DNA from: Legionella donaldsonii
Lineage (GTDB): Bacteria; Pseudomonadota; Gammaproteobacteria; Legionellales; Legionellaceae
Length of the DNA stretch: 64,000 bases
Direction of reading: 5' to 3'
Assembly (NCBI RefSeq): GCF_900452385.1
Contig: NZ_UGOA01000001.1
Coordinates: 629,501 to 693,500, forward strand
The position numbers and the translations under genes were made by a program. Within the stretch, counting starts at the first letter, position 1, and the number at the start of each line of letters is the position of its first letter. Shown here piece after piece: positions 1-8,776 of this stretch. A model generated the notes under the pieces. The model was not told the origin of the DNA, did no database searches, and saw only the letters and a program-made list of their open reading frames with translations.

Positions 1-1
1 C

Positions 2-1045
2 AGTGGTTTGCCAGTATTGGCCCTTGATGTCCCTTCAGGTCTAAATGCCGATACAGGTTCTGTGAAGGGGGTAGCTGTCAAAGCGAATGCTACAGTGACA
101 TTCATCGCTTACAAGCTTGGATTAATGACCCTGGATGGACCTGATCATTGTGGTGAATTAGTTTGTCATAGTCTGCAACTTGAATCTTGTTTAGTAAAGA
201 TTAAACCTGCTGCCTATCTCTTGGATGAAAATTTAGGCCATGCTTTACTTCCACGACGTTTAAAAAATTCTCATAAAGGCCATTTTGGCCATGTCTTGGT
301 TATTGGTGGTGGGCATGGTATGCCCGGTTCAGTTTATTTGGCGGCAAATGCTGCTTTGCGGGTGGGTGCTGGTTTGGTAACTATTGCTACCAGACCGGAA
401 TATGCAGGGCAAGTTTTACCTTTATTACCAGAAGCAATGATTTATGGCATTGAAGAAGCTGTTGAGCTTTTGCCGCTTATTGCCAGGGCAACTGTCTGTA
501 TTATTGGTCCTGGTCTTGGTGAGGATGAGTGGGCAAAGGTTTTATTTAACCAGGCAATTGCTTCTCAATTACCAATGGTTATTGATGCTTCAGCCTTGCG
601 GCTACTCGCTCAGAATCCTCAACATGATGATAATTGGATCTTGACGCCTCATCCAGGAGAAGCAGCCAGTTTGCTCCAATGTTCTACTGCAGAGATTCAA
701 AAAGATAGGTATCAAACAATATTGACGCTACAACAGCAATATGGGGGAAATGTTGTCCTGAAAGGCGTAGGTTCAATGGTGTGCACGGATGAGCCTGGTG
801 TGTATCTTTGTGCTGATGGTAATCCCGGTATGGCGAGCGCAGGAATGGGTGACGCCCTTAGTGGTGTCATTGCAGGCTTAATTGCCCAAGGCCTGGCACT
901 TGCTGAGGCTGTCAAATTGGGTGTATGGATACATGCCAGTGCTGCAGATGCCGCAGCCGCTGTAATGGGTGAGCGTGGATTGTTGGCTAGTGATTTAATG
1001 CCTTATCTACGTCGTCAGGTTAATTATTTATCAAGAATAAAATGA
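2..1045 (+). CDS. nnr: Bifunctional NAD(P)HX epimerase/dehydratase, 5' truncated
   Basis: The protein repairs hydrated NADH and NADPH. The N-terminal YjeF part epimerises the hydrate and the C-terminal kinase-like part dehydrates it with ADP. The window begins inside the epimerase domain, at the segment SGLPVLALDVPSGLNADTG, so the true start lies upstream. The dehydratase follows, with a GGGHGMPG glycine loop, a TPHPGE motif and the active-site segment AGMGDALSG near the end. The stop lies six bases before tsaE. The order nnr-tsaE-amidase-mutL-miaA matches the E. coli yjeF-yjeE-amiB-mutL-miaA cluster, which supports the call. Confidence 0.95.
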   Translation, partial: SGLPVLALDVPSGLNADTGSVKGVAVKANATVTFIAYKLGLMTLDGPDHCGELVCHSLQLESCLVKIKPAAYLLDENLGHALLPRRLKNSHKGHFGHVLVIGGGHGMPGSVYLAANAALRVGAGLVTIATRPEYAGQVLPLLPEAMIYGIEEAVELLPLIARATVCIIGPGLGEDEWAKVLFNQAIASQLPMVIDASALRLLAQNPQHDDNWILTPHPGEAASLLQCSTAEIQKDRYQTILTLQQQYGGNVVLKGVGSMVCTDEPGVYLCADGNPGMASAGMGDALSGVIAGLIAQGLALAEAVKLGVWIHASAADAAAAVMGERGLLASDLMPYLRRQVNYLSRIK

Positions 1046-1051
1046 GTTTTT

Positions 1052-1522
1052 ATGGTCAAAGTTGATTGCATTGCTTTGCCTGATGTGCAATATTCCGAAG
1101 CGCTTGCAGTACGCTTGGCAGCTTGCTTAACTGCTCCCTTAGTGTTGACCTTTAGTGGTGAGATAGGCGCAGGGAAAACGACGTTTATCCGCGCTATGCT
1201 GCGAGCTCTAGGCGTTAAATCAGCTATTAAAAGTCCGACTTTTTCATTGCTTGAAAGCTACCAATGCCAGTATTTACAAGTACATCATTTTGATCTCTAC
1301 CGTATTCACGATGAAACAGAGCTGGAGTATATTGGTTTTAGAGATTATTTTTTGACTGATGCAATCTGTTGTATTGAATGGCCTGAACGAGCCGGTCAAA
1401 GTTTGGGACATGTTGATATTAATTTTGCCTTTACTATTGAGGGGAGTGGCCGTTCGTTGACTTTAACCGCAACAACTGCCGCTGGAGAATTAATTTTGTC
1501 TTGCCTTGCAGGTAAACAATGA
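1052..1522 (+). CDS. tsaE: tRNA threonylcarbamoyladenosine biosynthesis ATPase TsaE
   Basis: TsaE is the small ATPase that works with TsaB and TsaD to build the t6A modification at position 37 of ANN-decoding tRNAs in the cytoplasm. The 156-residue protein has a P-loop GEIGAGKTTF near residue 36, the family segment SPTFSLLESY, and an HFDLYR motif followed by IEWPER, all typical of the family. Length is normal. The 3' end overlaps the next gene by four bases (ATGA), which indicates translational coupling within the nnr-tsaE-amidase-mutL-miaA chain. Confidence 0.95.
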   Translation: MVKVDCIALPDVQYSEALAVRLAACLTAPLVLTFSGEIGAGKTTFIRAMLRALGVKSAIKSPTFSLLESYQCQYLQVHHFDLYRIHDETELEYIGFRDYFLTDAICCIEWPERAGQSLGHVDINFAFTIEGSGRSLTLTATTAAGELILSCLAGKQ

Positions 1523-2886
1523 AGATACGCATAACTAGTATTTGCTTATTGATAGTCTGGTGTTCGACTTTGATGGCAGCAAAATTGTTATCTATTGAGA
1601 TTAAGCAACAGTCAGGGAATCCTTCTGTACTGTTTACTCTGGATGAAGCGGTTACGCACAGAGTATTCACGCTCACAAATCCCAATCGTGTGGTGATTGA
1701 TTTTGAGGGCACTGATTTGTCGGTAAACCTGAATCGAGTTAATTTGGGTAGGCAGTTAATCAAATATATTCGTAGTGGCCGCCCAAACCCACAAACCCTG
1801 CGTCTGGTTTTTGAGGTCAGTCAGGCTGTCATGACCAGGACGAATCCTATGCATCGTTCAGCATCGTCAAAACACGGCTTTTCATTAGATCTTTCTGCAA
1901 ATGGTAATTTGCAGGGCCCCTCAACGTCATCCACTGTGCCTGTCAACAGAAGTAGGGCAACAAATACAGCGAAAGTACCGGTATCGGCTCGCCATGAACC
2001 CGGGAAAACGCTGCGTGATGTTGTTGTCGTACTCGATCCTGGGCACGGCGGGAAAGATCCTGGTGCTAGTGGACCAAGACGCACGATGGAAAAAGAGGTT
2101 ACTCTTAGAATCGCGCAAAAGTTGAAACAAATTATCGATAGGCAACCTGGTATGCGGGCGGTATTAACGCGAAACGGCGATTATTATATTGGCTTACGTG
2201 AGCGTTTAACCATTGCCCGGAAATATAATGCCGATGTCTTCGTCTCGATCCATGCAGATGCTTTCATCAATCAGCAATCTAATGGCGCTTCTGTTTTTGC
2301 TTTATCACAATCGGGGGCAACCAGTGAAGCAGCTCGATGGTTAGCTGAGAAGGAAAACTATTCCGAGTTGGGCGGTGTCAATTTATCAGAACTAGATGAT
2401 CAAAGTGGATTAGTACGTACGGTATTAATTGATTTGTCGCAAACAGCGACCATTGGTGCCAGTTTACATATGGGAGAAAGAGTATTACGGGATCTCGATA
2501 GGATAACCAATTTACATAATCATAAAGTTGAGCAAGCTCGTTTTATGGTATTAAAATCACCGGATATTCCTTCCATTTTGATTGAAACAGGTTTTATCTC
2601 TAATCCTCGCGAAGAAAGTAACCTAACAAATCCTGCCTACCAGACTCATTTAACGGAGGCGATTTTCCAAGGTTTGAAACGTTATTTTTGGGATTATCCT
2701 CCGCACGGTACACGTATAGAAGCTTTGGCTGGCAATAGTAAAATCCATATAGTGCGTAGTGGTGAGTCGTTGCCTAGAATTGCTGCGCAATATCATATGT
2801 CAGTCGCGGTGTTACAAGCGGTAAATCATTTATCAAGTTCGCAGCTAAAAATAGGGCAAAAACTTGTTATACCTGCGTTGACATAA
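1519..2886 (+). CDS. N-acetylmuramoyl-L-alanine amidase (AmiB/AmiC type) with AMIN and LysM domains
   Basis: This periplasmic zinc amidase cleaves the bond between muramic acid and the stem peptide, mainly during septum splitting. Residues 1-21 form a signal peptide. An AMIN domain covers about residues 22-125, followed by a low-complexity linker. The Amidase_3 catalytic domain runs from about 168 to 395, with zinc-ligand motif LDPGHGGKDPGA (His about 176), a second His in SIHADAF, and catalytic Glu in ILIETGF. A single LysM peptidoglycan-binding domain (HIVRSGESLPRIA) ends the 455-residue protein. It overlaps tsaE by four bases and mutL by one. AmiB versus AmiC cannot be settled here. Confidence 0.93.
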   Translation: MKIRITSICLLIVWCSTLMAAKLLSIEIKQQSGNPSVLFTLDEAVTHRVFTLTNPNRVVIDFEGTDLSVNLNRVNLGRQLIKYIRSGRPNPQTLRLVFEVSQAVMTRTNPMHRSASSKHGFSLDLSANGNLQGPSTSSTVPVNRSRATNTAKVPVSARHEPGKTLRDVVVVLDPGHGGKDPGASGPRRTMEKEVTLRIAQKLKQIIDRQPGMRAVLTRNGDYYIGLRERLTIARKYNADVFVSIHADAFINQQSNGASVFALSQSGATSEAARWLAEKENYSELGGVNLSELDDQSGLVRTVLIDLSQTATIGASLHMGERVLRDLDRITNLHNHKVEQARFMVLKSPDIPSILIETGFISNPREESNLTNPAYQTHLTEAIFQGLKRYFWDYPPHGTRIEALAGNSKIHIVRSGESLPRIAAQYHMSVAVLQAVNHLSSSQLKIGQKLVIPALT

Positions 2887-4517
2887 TGAGAATTGAGCAA
2901 TTACCAGTAACCGTAGCCAATCAAATTGCCGCAGGGGAAGTGATTGAACGCCCTGCTTCTGTGGTTAAAGAGTTATTAGAGAATTCATTGGATGCCCAGG
3001 CTGATATGATCAGTATTGATATTGGTTATGGTGGCCTGAATCAAATTAAAATCACTGATAATGGGATTGGTATTGTTGCTGAGGATCTACCCTTGGCAAT
3101 TGCTGCCCACGCAACAAGTAAAATTAAACAGCTTAGTGATTTATACTCTATTGCCAGTATGGGATTTCGCGGTGAAGCCCTGGCGAGTATCGCATCCATC
3201 TCGCGTTTCACTATCAGTTCCAGGCCTGTGAGCCAGGAACACGGCATGATGCTTAGCAGTGATGGTCGGGCGATTCATATGACACCCTGTGCCCGTAATC
3301 AGGGAACTACTGTTGATGTACGCGATATTTTTTTTAATGCACCCGTCAGAAAAAAATTTTTAAAAACCGAGCAAAGTGAATTTCAGGCAATAGAGGCAGT
3401 GGTTAAGCGGTTCGCTTTGAGTGCGCCTGCAATAGCACTTAACCTAACCCATAATGGAAAACAACGATTAAATTTACCAGCGGCACATTGTGCCCAAACT
3501 AGATTGCAACGTATACGGAAATTATTAGGAAAAACCTTTATTGAGCAAGCGATATATCTTGATGTAGAGCACGCTGGAATGCGTTTACATGGTTGGGTTA
3601 GCAACGCTGCGTATCAGAGTAGTCAGAGCGATAAACAATGGGTCTATGTGAATGCTCGCATGGTTAAAGATAAATTGTTAAATCATGCGGTTAAACGAGC
3701 CTATGAAAGTTTACTGTATCCTGGTCGATATCCAGCTTGTTTGTTGTACCTGACATTAAATCCAGCAGAGGTAGATGTTAATGTTCATCCTACTAAGCAT
3801 GAGGTGCGTTTTCAGCAACCACGGCTGGTACACGATTTTATCACCTCTCAAATTCAGCAGGCTTTGGCAGTACCAGGAACATCCTGTGGTTACCAGCAAT
3901 CATCGGTGAAAGAAATCACAACGGGGCAGCAAATTCACGAAAACTATCTATCCTTACCCCTTTCGATTAAGAAAATTGAACAAAGTGCTGCAGTGACAAG
4001 CCACTGGATCACTTTAAATACTGCTTATGCATTAGTTTTTATACAAGAACAGCCCTATTTAGTCGATATCGAGAAATTGCAACGCCATTGGTTACTATCA
4101 ATATTGGCGCAGGAATCATTGCCCTTAGCCAGCCGCCCACTGTTGGTGCCTATTAGTTACCCTATTAAGGAATTTAGCCCGGATAGGATGAATCATTATC
4201 GCCAATCATTGAATCAAGTAGGAGTAGAATTGGGTTTAGCTGGTGAAAATGCGATGTTGGTTCGCTCTTTGCCAATGGCTGTGCCCCATCTTGATATTAA
4301 GCGTTTTCTTGCACTCGTTTTTAAGTTAAGTTCGCCTACAAATCAGCAATTGATTGAGTTATTGAGTTTATGTCAATTGTTTAATGTGTACCAAGCCTTA
4401 CCAGAGGAAACAGAGATTTTATGCGTCTATCTGCAAACTTTGTATAATGCAAAAGAGTTGCCTGTTTGGTGCAGACAGTTATCGACTACACTGTGTGAGA
4501 GTTTGTTAAATGCCTGA
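2886..4517 (+). CDS. mutL: DNA mismatch repair protein MutL
   Basis: MutL links mismatch recognition by MutS to strand incision. The 543-residue protein carries the GHKL ATPase motifs at its N-terminus: NSLDAQAD, DNGIGI and GFRGEALASI, followed by the transducer region with NVHPTKHEVRF. The C-terminal dimerisation domain is divergent, and the DQHAxxE endonuclease motif found in many MutL proteins is not visible where LVDIEKLQRHW occurs. This suggests the E. coli-like type that relies on a separate nuclease. It is shorter than the 615 residues of the E. coli protein. The start overlaps the amidase stop by one base (TAATG). Confidence 0.95.
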   Translation: MRIEQLPVTVANQIAAGEVIERPASVVKELLENSLDAQADMISIDIGYGGLNQIKITDNGIGIVAEDLPLAIAAHATSKIKQLSDLYSIASMGFRGEALASIASISRFTISSRPVSQEHGMMLSSDGRAIHMTPCARNQGTTVDVRDIFFNAPVRKKFLKTEQSEFQAIEAVVKRFALSAPAIALNLTHNGKQRLNLPAAHCAQTRLQRIRKLLGKTFIEQAIYLDVEHAGMRLHGWVSNAAYQSSQSDKQWVYVNARMVKDKLLNHAVKRAYESLLYPGRYPACLLYLTLNPAEVDVNVHPTKHEVRFQQPRLVHDFITSQIQQALAVPGTSCGYQQSSVKEITTGQQIHENYLSLPLSIKKIEQSAAVTSHWITLNTAYALVFIQEQPYLVDIEKLQRHWLLSILAQESLPLASRPLLVPISYPIKEFSPDRMNHYRQSLNQVGVELGLAGENAMLVRSLPMAVPHLDIKRFLALVFKLSSPTNQQLIELLSLCQLFNVYQALPEETEILCVYLQTLYNAKELPVWCRQLSTTLCESLLNA

Positions 4518-5454
4518 AATTCTTTTTTGCTTAATGGGGCCAACAGCCTCTGGAAAAACAGCGTTAGCCAGTGAATTAATAAAGCATTTTCCTTTTGAAA
4601 TTATCAGTGTTGATTCCGCAATGGTCTACAGGGAAATGAACATTGGTACTGCCAAACCCACCCAGGAAGAATTATTACAGGTACCACACCATTTAATTGA
4701 TATCATTGATCCGCCAGAAAGTTATTCTGCCGCTCAGTTTTGTACCGATGTGTTTACTCTGTGCAGAGCGATTTTTACGCGGGGCAAGATCCCTTTACTC
4801 GTGGGGGGGACGATGATGTATTTTAACGCCTTACAGCAGGGCTTATCGACTTTACCTCAGGCGGATGAAACGATTCGTGCTTCACTATTACAGCAGGCAG
4901 AAGAGTATGGCTGGGCATACTTGCATCAGCAATTGATGCAAATTGATCCTTTATCGGCAGCAAGAATTCATCCCAATGATACCCAGCGTATTCAACGTGC
5001 CTTGGAGGTTTATCAGATAAGCGGAAAACCTTTATCATCGTTTTGGTCTGAACAGAAAGAGGCATTAGCCTATCGATTTCTGAACCTGATTTTGTTTCCT
5101 GAAGATAGAGCCTGGTTACATAAAAGAATAGCCTTACGTTTTGAGCAGATGCTTGAACAAGGTTTTGTGAATGAAGTAGAACAATTGCTTCAAAAATGGC
5201 AATTGTCGCCGTCTTGTCCCGCAATGCGCAGTGTGGGTTATCGCCAGGTATTTGATTATCTGGCAGGTGATTATGATTTCGAAGCACTGCGTCATAAGGG
5301 GGTTGTAGCAACACGCCAGCTTGCTAAAAGACAGTTAACTTGGTTACGTCATTGGCAAGAAGCAACTTTTTTTGCTTGTGAAAATCCATCAACTGTTAGT
5401 GAAATCATAGCGATCATTAATGAAATATTGGATAATAGGGCACAAAATGATTGA
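4510..5454 (+). CDS. miaA: tRNA dimethylallyltransferase MiaA
   Basis: MiaA transfers a dimethylallyl group to N6 of A37 in tRNAs reading UNN codons, the first step of ms2i6A synthesis. The 314-residue protein has the P-loop GPTASGKTAL at residues 8-17, the substrate motif DSAMVYREMNIGTAKP, GGTMMYFNAL, and a SVGYRQV segment. Length is usual. It overlaps mutL by eight bases. The DMAPP it uses would come from the mevalonate genes elsewhere in this window. No hfq follows it here, unlike in E. coli. Confidence 0.96.
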   Translation: MPEILFCLMGPTASGKTALASELIKHFPFEIISVDSAMVYREMNIGTAKPTQEELLQVPHHLIDIIDPPESYSAAQFCTDVFTLCRAIFTRGKIPLLVGGTMMYFNALQQGLSTLPQADETIRASLLQQAEEYGWAYLHQQLMQIDPLSAARIHPNDTQRIQRALEVYQISGKPLSSFWSEQKEALAYRFLNLILFPEDRAWLHKRIALRFEQMLEQGFVNEVEQLLQKWQLSPSCPAMRSVGYRQVFDYLAGDYDFEALRHKGVVATRQLAKRQLTWLRHWQEATFFACENPSTVSEIIAIINEILDNRAQND

Positions 5455-5475
5455 GTTTTGTAGGGGGAGAAAACG

Positions 5476-5667
5476 ATGTCTGCAAAAGAACAACTTGCGT
5501 GCGCTAAAAAAAATTATGTTGTACATCGACAAGATTTACCATTGAGTTGCCCAACGGATGAAATGGCATTATGGAATGCCCATCCGAAAGTGTATTTGCC
5601 GATTGAAAAAACAGGTACCGAGGTTTGTCCTTATTGTGGCTCACGCTTTGTATTAAAAAATGATTAA
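5476..5667 (+). CDS. Small zinc-ribbon protein (zf-CHCC type)
   Basis: This 63-residue protein has the zf-CHCC pattern: a Cys in LSCPTDEMALWNAHPKVYLP, a conserved WNAHPKVYLPI segment containing the His, and a C-terminal CPYCGS pair. Related domains occur in the NDUFS6 subunit of mitochondrial complex I and in small proteobacterial proteins of unclear role. A strong ribosome-binding site, GGGGGAG, precedes the ATG by about eight bases. The gene overlaps the next by eight bases, so the two are probably co-expressed. A precise function cannot be assigned. Confidence 0.8.
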   Translation: MSAKEQLACAKKNYVVHRQDLPLSCPTDEMALWNAHPKVYLPIEKTGTEVCPYCGSRFVLKND

Positions 5668-6685
5668 ATCGATTTGCATTGTACGCTTATCTGCATTAGG
5701 CGATGTTTTGATGCTTGTTCCGTTGATACGTCTTTTAAAAGCAAAATTGCCTGATGCCGCGCTGACCTGGGTTATTTCGCGCCCCGCTTATGATTTGGTG
5801 GAAGGGATGGATGGGGTTGAGTTTATTGTTATCAATAAACCCAATAATCTGGCTGATTATTGGCGTTTTAAGAAGACGTTGGCGGGTAGAAAGTTCGATG
5901 TTTTATTAGCTGCTCAGGCAAGTTTCCGAGCAAATCTACTATACCCACTAATTCGGGCAACGCGAAAAATCGGCTATGACAAACTACGTGCTAAAGATGG
6001 ACATGGATGGTTTATTAGTGAAACCATCAAGCCTGGGCATGATCATACTTTAGACGGATTTCTAAAATTTGCTGAGGTGCTTGGATTGGAGCAAAGCGGC
6101 TTGCGTTGGGATCTCCCAATCGGTGAGGCCGACTATGAATGGGCACGCGCTCATTTGCCGACTCAACGACCTATTTTATTAGTTAACCCTGCTGCCAGTA
6201 AACCAGAGCGAAGTTGGCTGGTTGAACGCTATATTGACGTGATCAAAGAAGCGATAAAACGTTGGCGAGTGCAAGTGGTTCTAACGGGGGGGCCGGGTGA
6301 GTATGATAGAGAGCTGGCCGATGCAATCATCAAGGAAGTTCCCTGCATTGATTTAGTGGGTAAAACAAAACCTAAGCAATTGCTTGCGGTAATCAGCCAA
6401 GCGCAAGCATTGTTGTGTCCTGACACGGGACCTTCTCATATGGCTGCGGCAGTTGGTACGCCTGTAGTTGCTTTACACGCTGTTACTTCTTCCTCGGTAT
6501 CTGGGCCTTATACCTATAGGCACTTGGCAGTTGATTGTTATCCTGAAGCAGTGACTACTATTTTGAAAAAAACTCCGGAAACTAATGTATGGGGTACTCA
6601 TGCTCATGGTGAAGACACAATGAAATTGGTTAAAGTGGATGCCGTATTGGCTAAGCTTGCGGAGGTGTTTGACCAAGCAGGTTAA
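5660..6685 (+). CDS. Glycosyltransferase family 9 (LPS heptosyltransferase-like)
   Basis: Family GT9 enzymes add heptose or related sugars to the lipopolysaccharide core on the inner face of the cytoplasmic membrane. The 341-residue protein opens with IKSICIVRLSALGDVLM, the classic GT9 start, and has the C-terminal nucleotide-sugar segment CPDTGPSHMAAAVGTPVVAL. The middle segment NPAASKPERSW is also typical. It overlaps the zinc-ribbon gene by eight bases. Whether it is WaaC, WaaF or another core transferase cannot be decided without comparison, so no symbol is given. Confidence 0.88.
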   Translation: MIKSICIVRLSALGDVLMLVPLIRLLKAKLPDAALTWVISRPAYDLVEGMDGVEFIVINKPNNLADYWRFKKTLAGRKFDVLLAAQASFRANLLYPLIRATRKIGYDKLRAKDGHGWFISETIKPGHDHTLDGFLKFAEVLGLEQSGLRWDLPIGEADYEWARAHLPTQRPILLVNPAASKPERSWLVERYIDVIKEAIKRWRVQVVLTGGPGEYDRELADAIIKEVPCIDLVGKTKPKQLLAVISQAQALLCPDTGPSHMAAAVGTPVVALHAVTSSSVSGPYTYRHLAVDCYPEAVTTILKKTPETNVWGTHAHGEDTMKLVKVDAVLAKLAEVFDQAG

Positions 6686-6711
6686 TTGCCTGGTCTTTCA
6701 GCTCAATCCAG

Positions 6712-7314
6712 CTAGTTTTTATTCTGAGAAGAAATAGATTGTTTATTACAGTAAATCAATTGAGAGCGTAAGCTGCTCTTTATTTTTCTTACAGGGCCTC
6801 TCGCTTTTTCCCAGGTATATACAAGATCATCTACTCGCCAGCCTGCATTGGTTTTAAGTAGAACTAATGCTTTTATCCCACCATTTACAGGCACAACGGT
6901 GTATTTTCCTTGAGTCCAGGCCTGTTTTACCTGAAAACCGTTAACAGTATCATTGCCGCCTGCTAAAACGCGAAAATCAAGACAGCCAATTTCCTTTGTT
7001 CTATCTTGCAGTTCTTTATTGATTTGATAGGCATTTTCATAGCCCTTGTATAGATCGACTGTAAAAAAAATGTTGGCAATTTTAAGTTGGTAATCGTCTT
7101 TTTGGTCAAGAATTTCATTTGCTAATACCAGAGTATAAAAGAGAACAGTAAAATCCTCTGGGCTTCCCCATTTCTTTTGCCATCTCTTCAGGTCGTCTTG
7201 GTCAATGCGCGTTACAAAGACTGCTGTAGCTGAGGACGTGGTAGCAAGGCAGGCGGGACTGGCAATGAATCCACCAACTAATAAGATAGAAAAACCTAAT
7301 TTTATCCAGTTCAT
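6712..7314 (-). CDS. Hypothetical secreted protein
   Basis: I do not recognise this 200-residue protein. It begins with a clear signal peptide of about 24 residues (MNWIKLGFSILLVGGFIASP then ACLA), so it is probably periplasmic or secreted. The mature part is mixed alpha/beta in appearance, with a WRVDDLVYTW segment near the C-terminus reminiscent of small periplasmic proteins with an NTF2-like fold, but this is only an impression. It converges on the glycosyltransferase gene and faces away from the MFS gene. Confidence 0.7.
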   Translation of the reverse strand: MNWIKLGFSILLVGGFIASPACLATTSSATAVFVTRIDQDDLKRWQKKWGSPEDFTVLFYTLVLANEILDQKDDYQLKIANIFFTVDLYKGYENAYQINKELQDRTKEIGCLDFRVLAGGNDTVNGFQVKQAWTQGKYTVVPVNGGIKALVLLKTNAGWRVDDLVYTWEKARGPVRKIKSSLRSQLIYCNKQSISSQNKN

Positions 7315-7360
7315 AGTGCCTCGTTATTAAGAATTAAAATTTAAGACCAGCGAGCAAATT

Positions 7361-7384
7361 GTTGGTATTTTAGTCAATACCAAC
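7361..7384. promoter_or_regulatory. Perfect 9-bp inverted repeat between divergent genes
   Basis: GTTGGTATT and AATACCAAC form a perfect stem around a six-base loop. It lies about 50 bp upstream of the secreted-protein gene at 7314 and 165 bp upstream of the MFS gene. An operator or a small RNA hairpin are both possible. The rest of 7315-7549 is AT-rich and I see nothing else in it. Confidence 0.4.
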
Positions 7385-7549
7385 TTTATAAATAGTTTAC
7401 CAGCTTTGTAATAGGGGAGCCGATGATACTTGAATGGAAATTTAAGATGGCTATCACTATATCACTTATCAGATGAATTAAAAAAAGCATTAATATTTCT
7501 AATTTTGCTCATATGATGTACAATTTGGTTTTTTGTAGCCATCTGTGAG

Positions 7550-8776
7550 TTGGACGTGTCTGTACACCCGGAAAAAGCGTATCAATGGGTAGCAAGTTTA
7601 TACTTTTTACAGAGTATCCCCTATTTTGTAGTGACTGTGATTGCCATACTCGTTTATCAACAACAGGGGATGGATAATTTCCACGCAGCATTAATCAGTA
7701 GTCTATTAATCTTACCCTGGGCTATTAAGCCAGTATTGGCGCCTTTTTTGGAACAAAAAGCAAGTAAGAAAAAATTAACGATCTTCAATCAATTATTGAT
7801 AGCTTTTGTATTCCTGCTCTTGGCAATTAGTAATGAAACTCATTTTATAGTGATTAGCACGCTACTTTTTATTGGGTTAGCTTTTTTTGCAGCACTGCAC
7901 GATATTGTGGCGGATGGCCTTTATTTGCTTAATTTGGATGGACATCAGCAAAAAAAATACGTGCCATTGCGTACTGTTTTTTATCAGTTCGGGCGTCTGT
8001 TTATAAAAGGAGGATTATTGGTTTTAGCTGGTCGACTGGCTATCGCGTATAAGGTTAATGTCTGGAGTCTCTTTTTTTCTAGTCTCTGCCTAATTGTCTT
8101 ACTATTTGCTCTCTATCATTGGGTAAAAATACCAGAAAAAACGGACTACAAGCACCAGACGCCTCAAAGTAGTTATCTAACTATTTGTAAGAGCTTGCTT
8201 GGTAAGCGTGAATTCTATCCCGCATTAGGGTTCTTATTCTTATATAATTTTTCTGATGCTCAAATGCAAAAAATTATTCCGTTATTTTTACTTGATAAAC
8301 AGGGAATGGCTCTTTCTTTATCTCAATTTGCAACCATTTATGGTATTGGGGGCTCCCTTGCTTTAATGAGTGGTGTTTTTATTTCTGGCCTTCTAATTAG
8401 CCGTTATACGTTGGCAGATTGCCTAAAAAATACGACAATCCTTTTACTGATGGGGCATTTATTATTCTTTTTTCTCTCCTTCGATGAGCACAATATTTAT
8501 TTTATCTATGCAGCCATTCTGGTTAATCAACTAATCTTTGGTTTAGTGAATGGTTGTTATATGGGATATCTCTTAGCTACTGCGAATAAAGGGATTTACC
8601 CCATGTCAATGTATACAATTTGCACAGCCGCCATGGCATTGAGTTATGTTTTTTTTGGTGCGGTCAGTGGACTATTGGAACAGGCACTGGGCTATAGCTG
8701 GTTTTTCTTTTATATCTTTCTAGCCAATATTCTTCTTGTCGTGATGACTTGCTGGCGGATGAATCAGCATGGATGA
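7550..8776 (+). CDS. MFS transporter, AmpG/RhtX-like
   Basis: A 408-residue inner-membrane carrier with about twelve hydrophobic segments. The early segment ALISSLLILPWAIKPVLAPF, with LPW.KP between helices 2 and 3, resembles the AmpG (muropeptide) and RhtX/FptX (siderophore) branches of the major facilitator superfamily. The substrate is therefore uncertain. The start is doubtful: a TTG at 7550 and a GTG at 7556 are the candidates, with no strong ribosome-binding site, and an in-frame stop at 7514 limits the choice. It overlaps the LuxR gene by eight bases, which suggests that regulator and transporter act in one circuit. Confidence 0.82.
   Translation: MDVSVHPEKAYQWVASLYFLQSIPYFVVTVIAILVYQQQGMDNFHAALISSLLILPWAIKPVLAPFLEQKASKKKLTIFNQLLIAFVFLLLAISNETHFIVISTLLFIGLAFFAALHDIVADGLYLLNLDGHQQKKYVPLRTVFYQFGRLFIKGGLLVLAGRLAIAYKVNVWSLFFSSLCLIVLLFALYHWVKIPEKTDYKHQTPQSSYLTICKSLLGKREFYPALGFLFLYNFSDAQMQKIIPLFLLDKQGMALSLSQFATIYGIGGSLALMSGVFISGLLISRYTLADCLKNTTILLLMGHLLFFFLSFDEHNIYFIYAAILVNQLIFGLVNGCYMGYLLATANKGIYPMSMYTICTAAMALSYVFFGAVSGLLEQALGYSWFFFYIFLANILLVVMTCWRMNQHG

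Noticed and set aside
1434-1763. 109-codon minus-strand open frame across the tsaE/amidase junction
   Set aside because: Antisense to two well supported genes, with no motif.
2886-4517. MutL as a truncated protein because it is shorter than in E. coli and lacks the endonuclease motif
   Set aside because: The C-terminal domain is present and ends normally before miaA. MutL proteins without the motif are common in gammaproteobacteria.
4823-5314. 163-codon minus-strand open frame within miaA
   Set aside because: It lies entirely inside miaA, which has clear family motifs on the other strand, and its translation shows no recognisable motif or ribosome-binding site.
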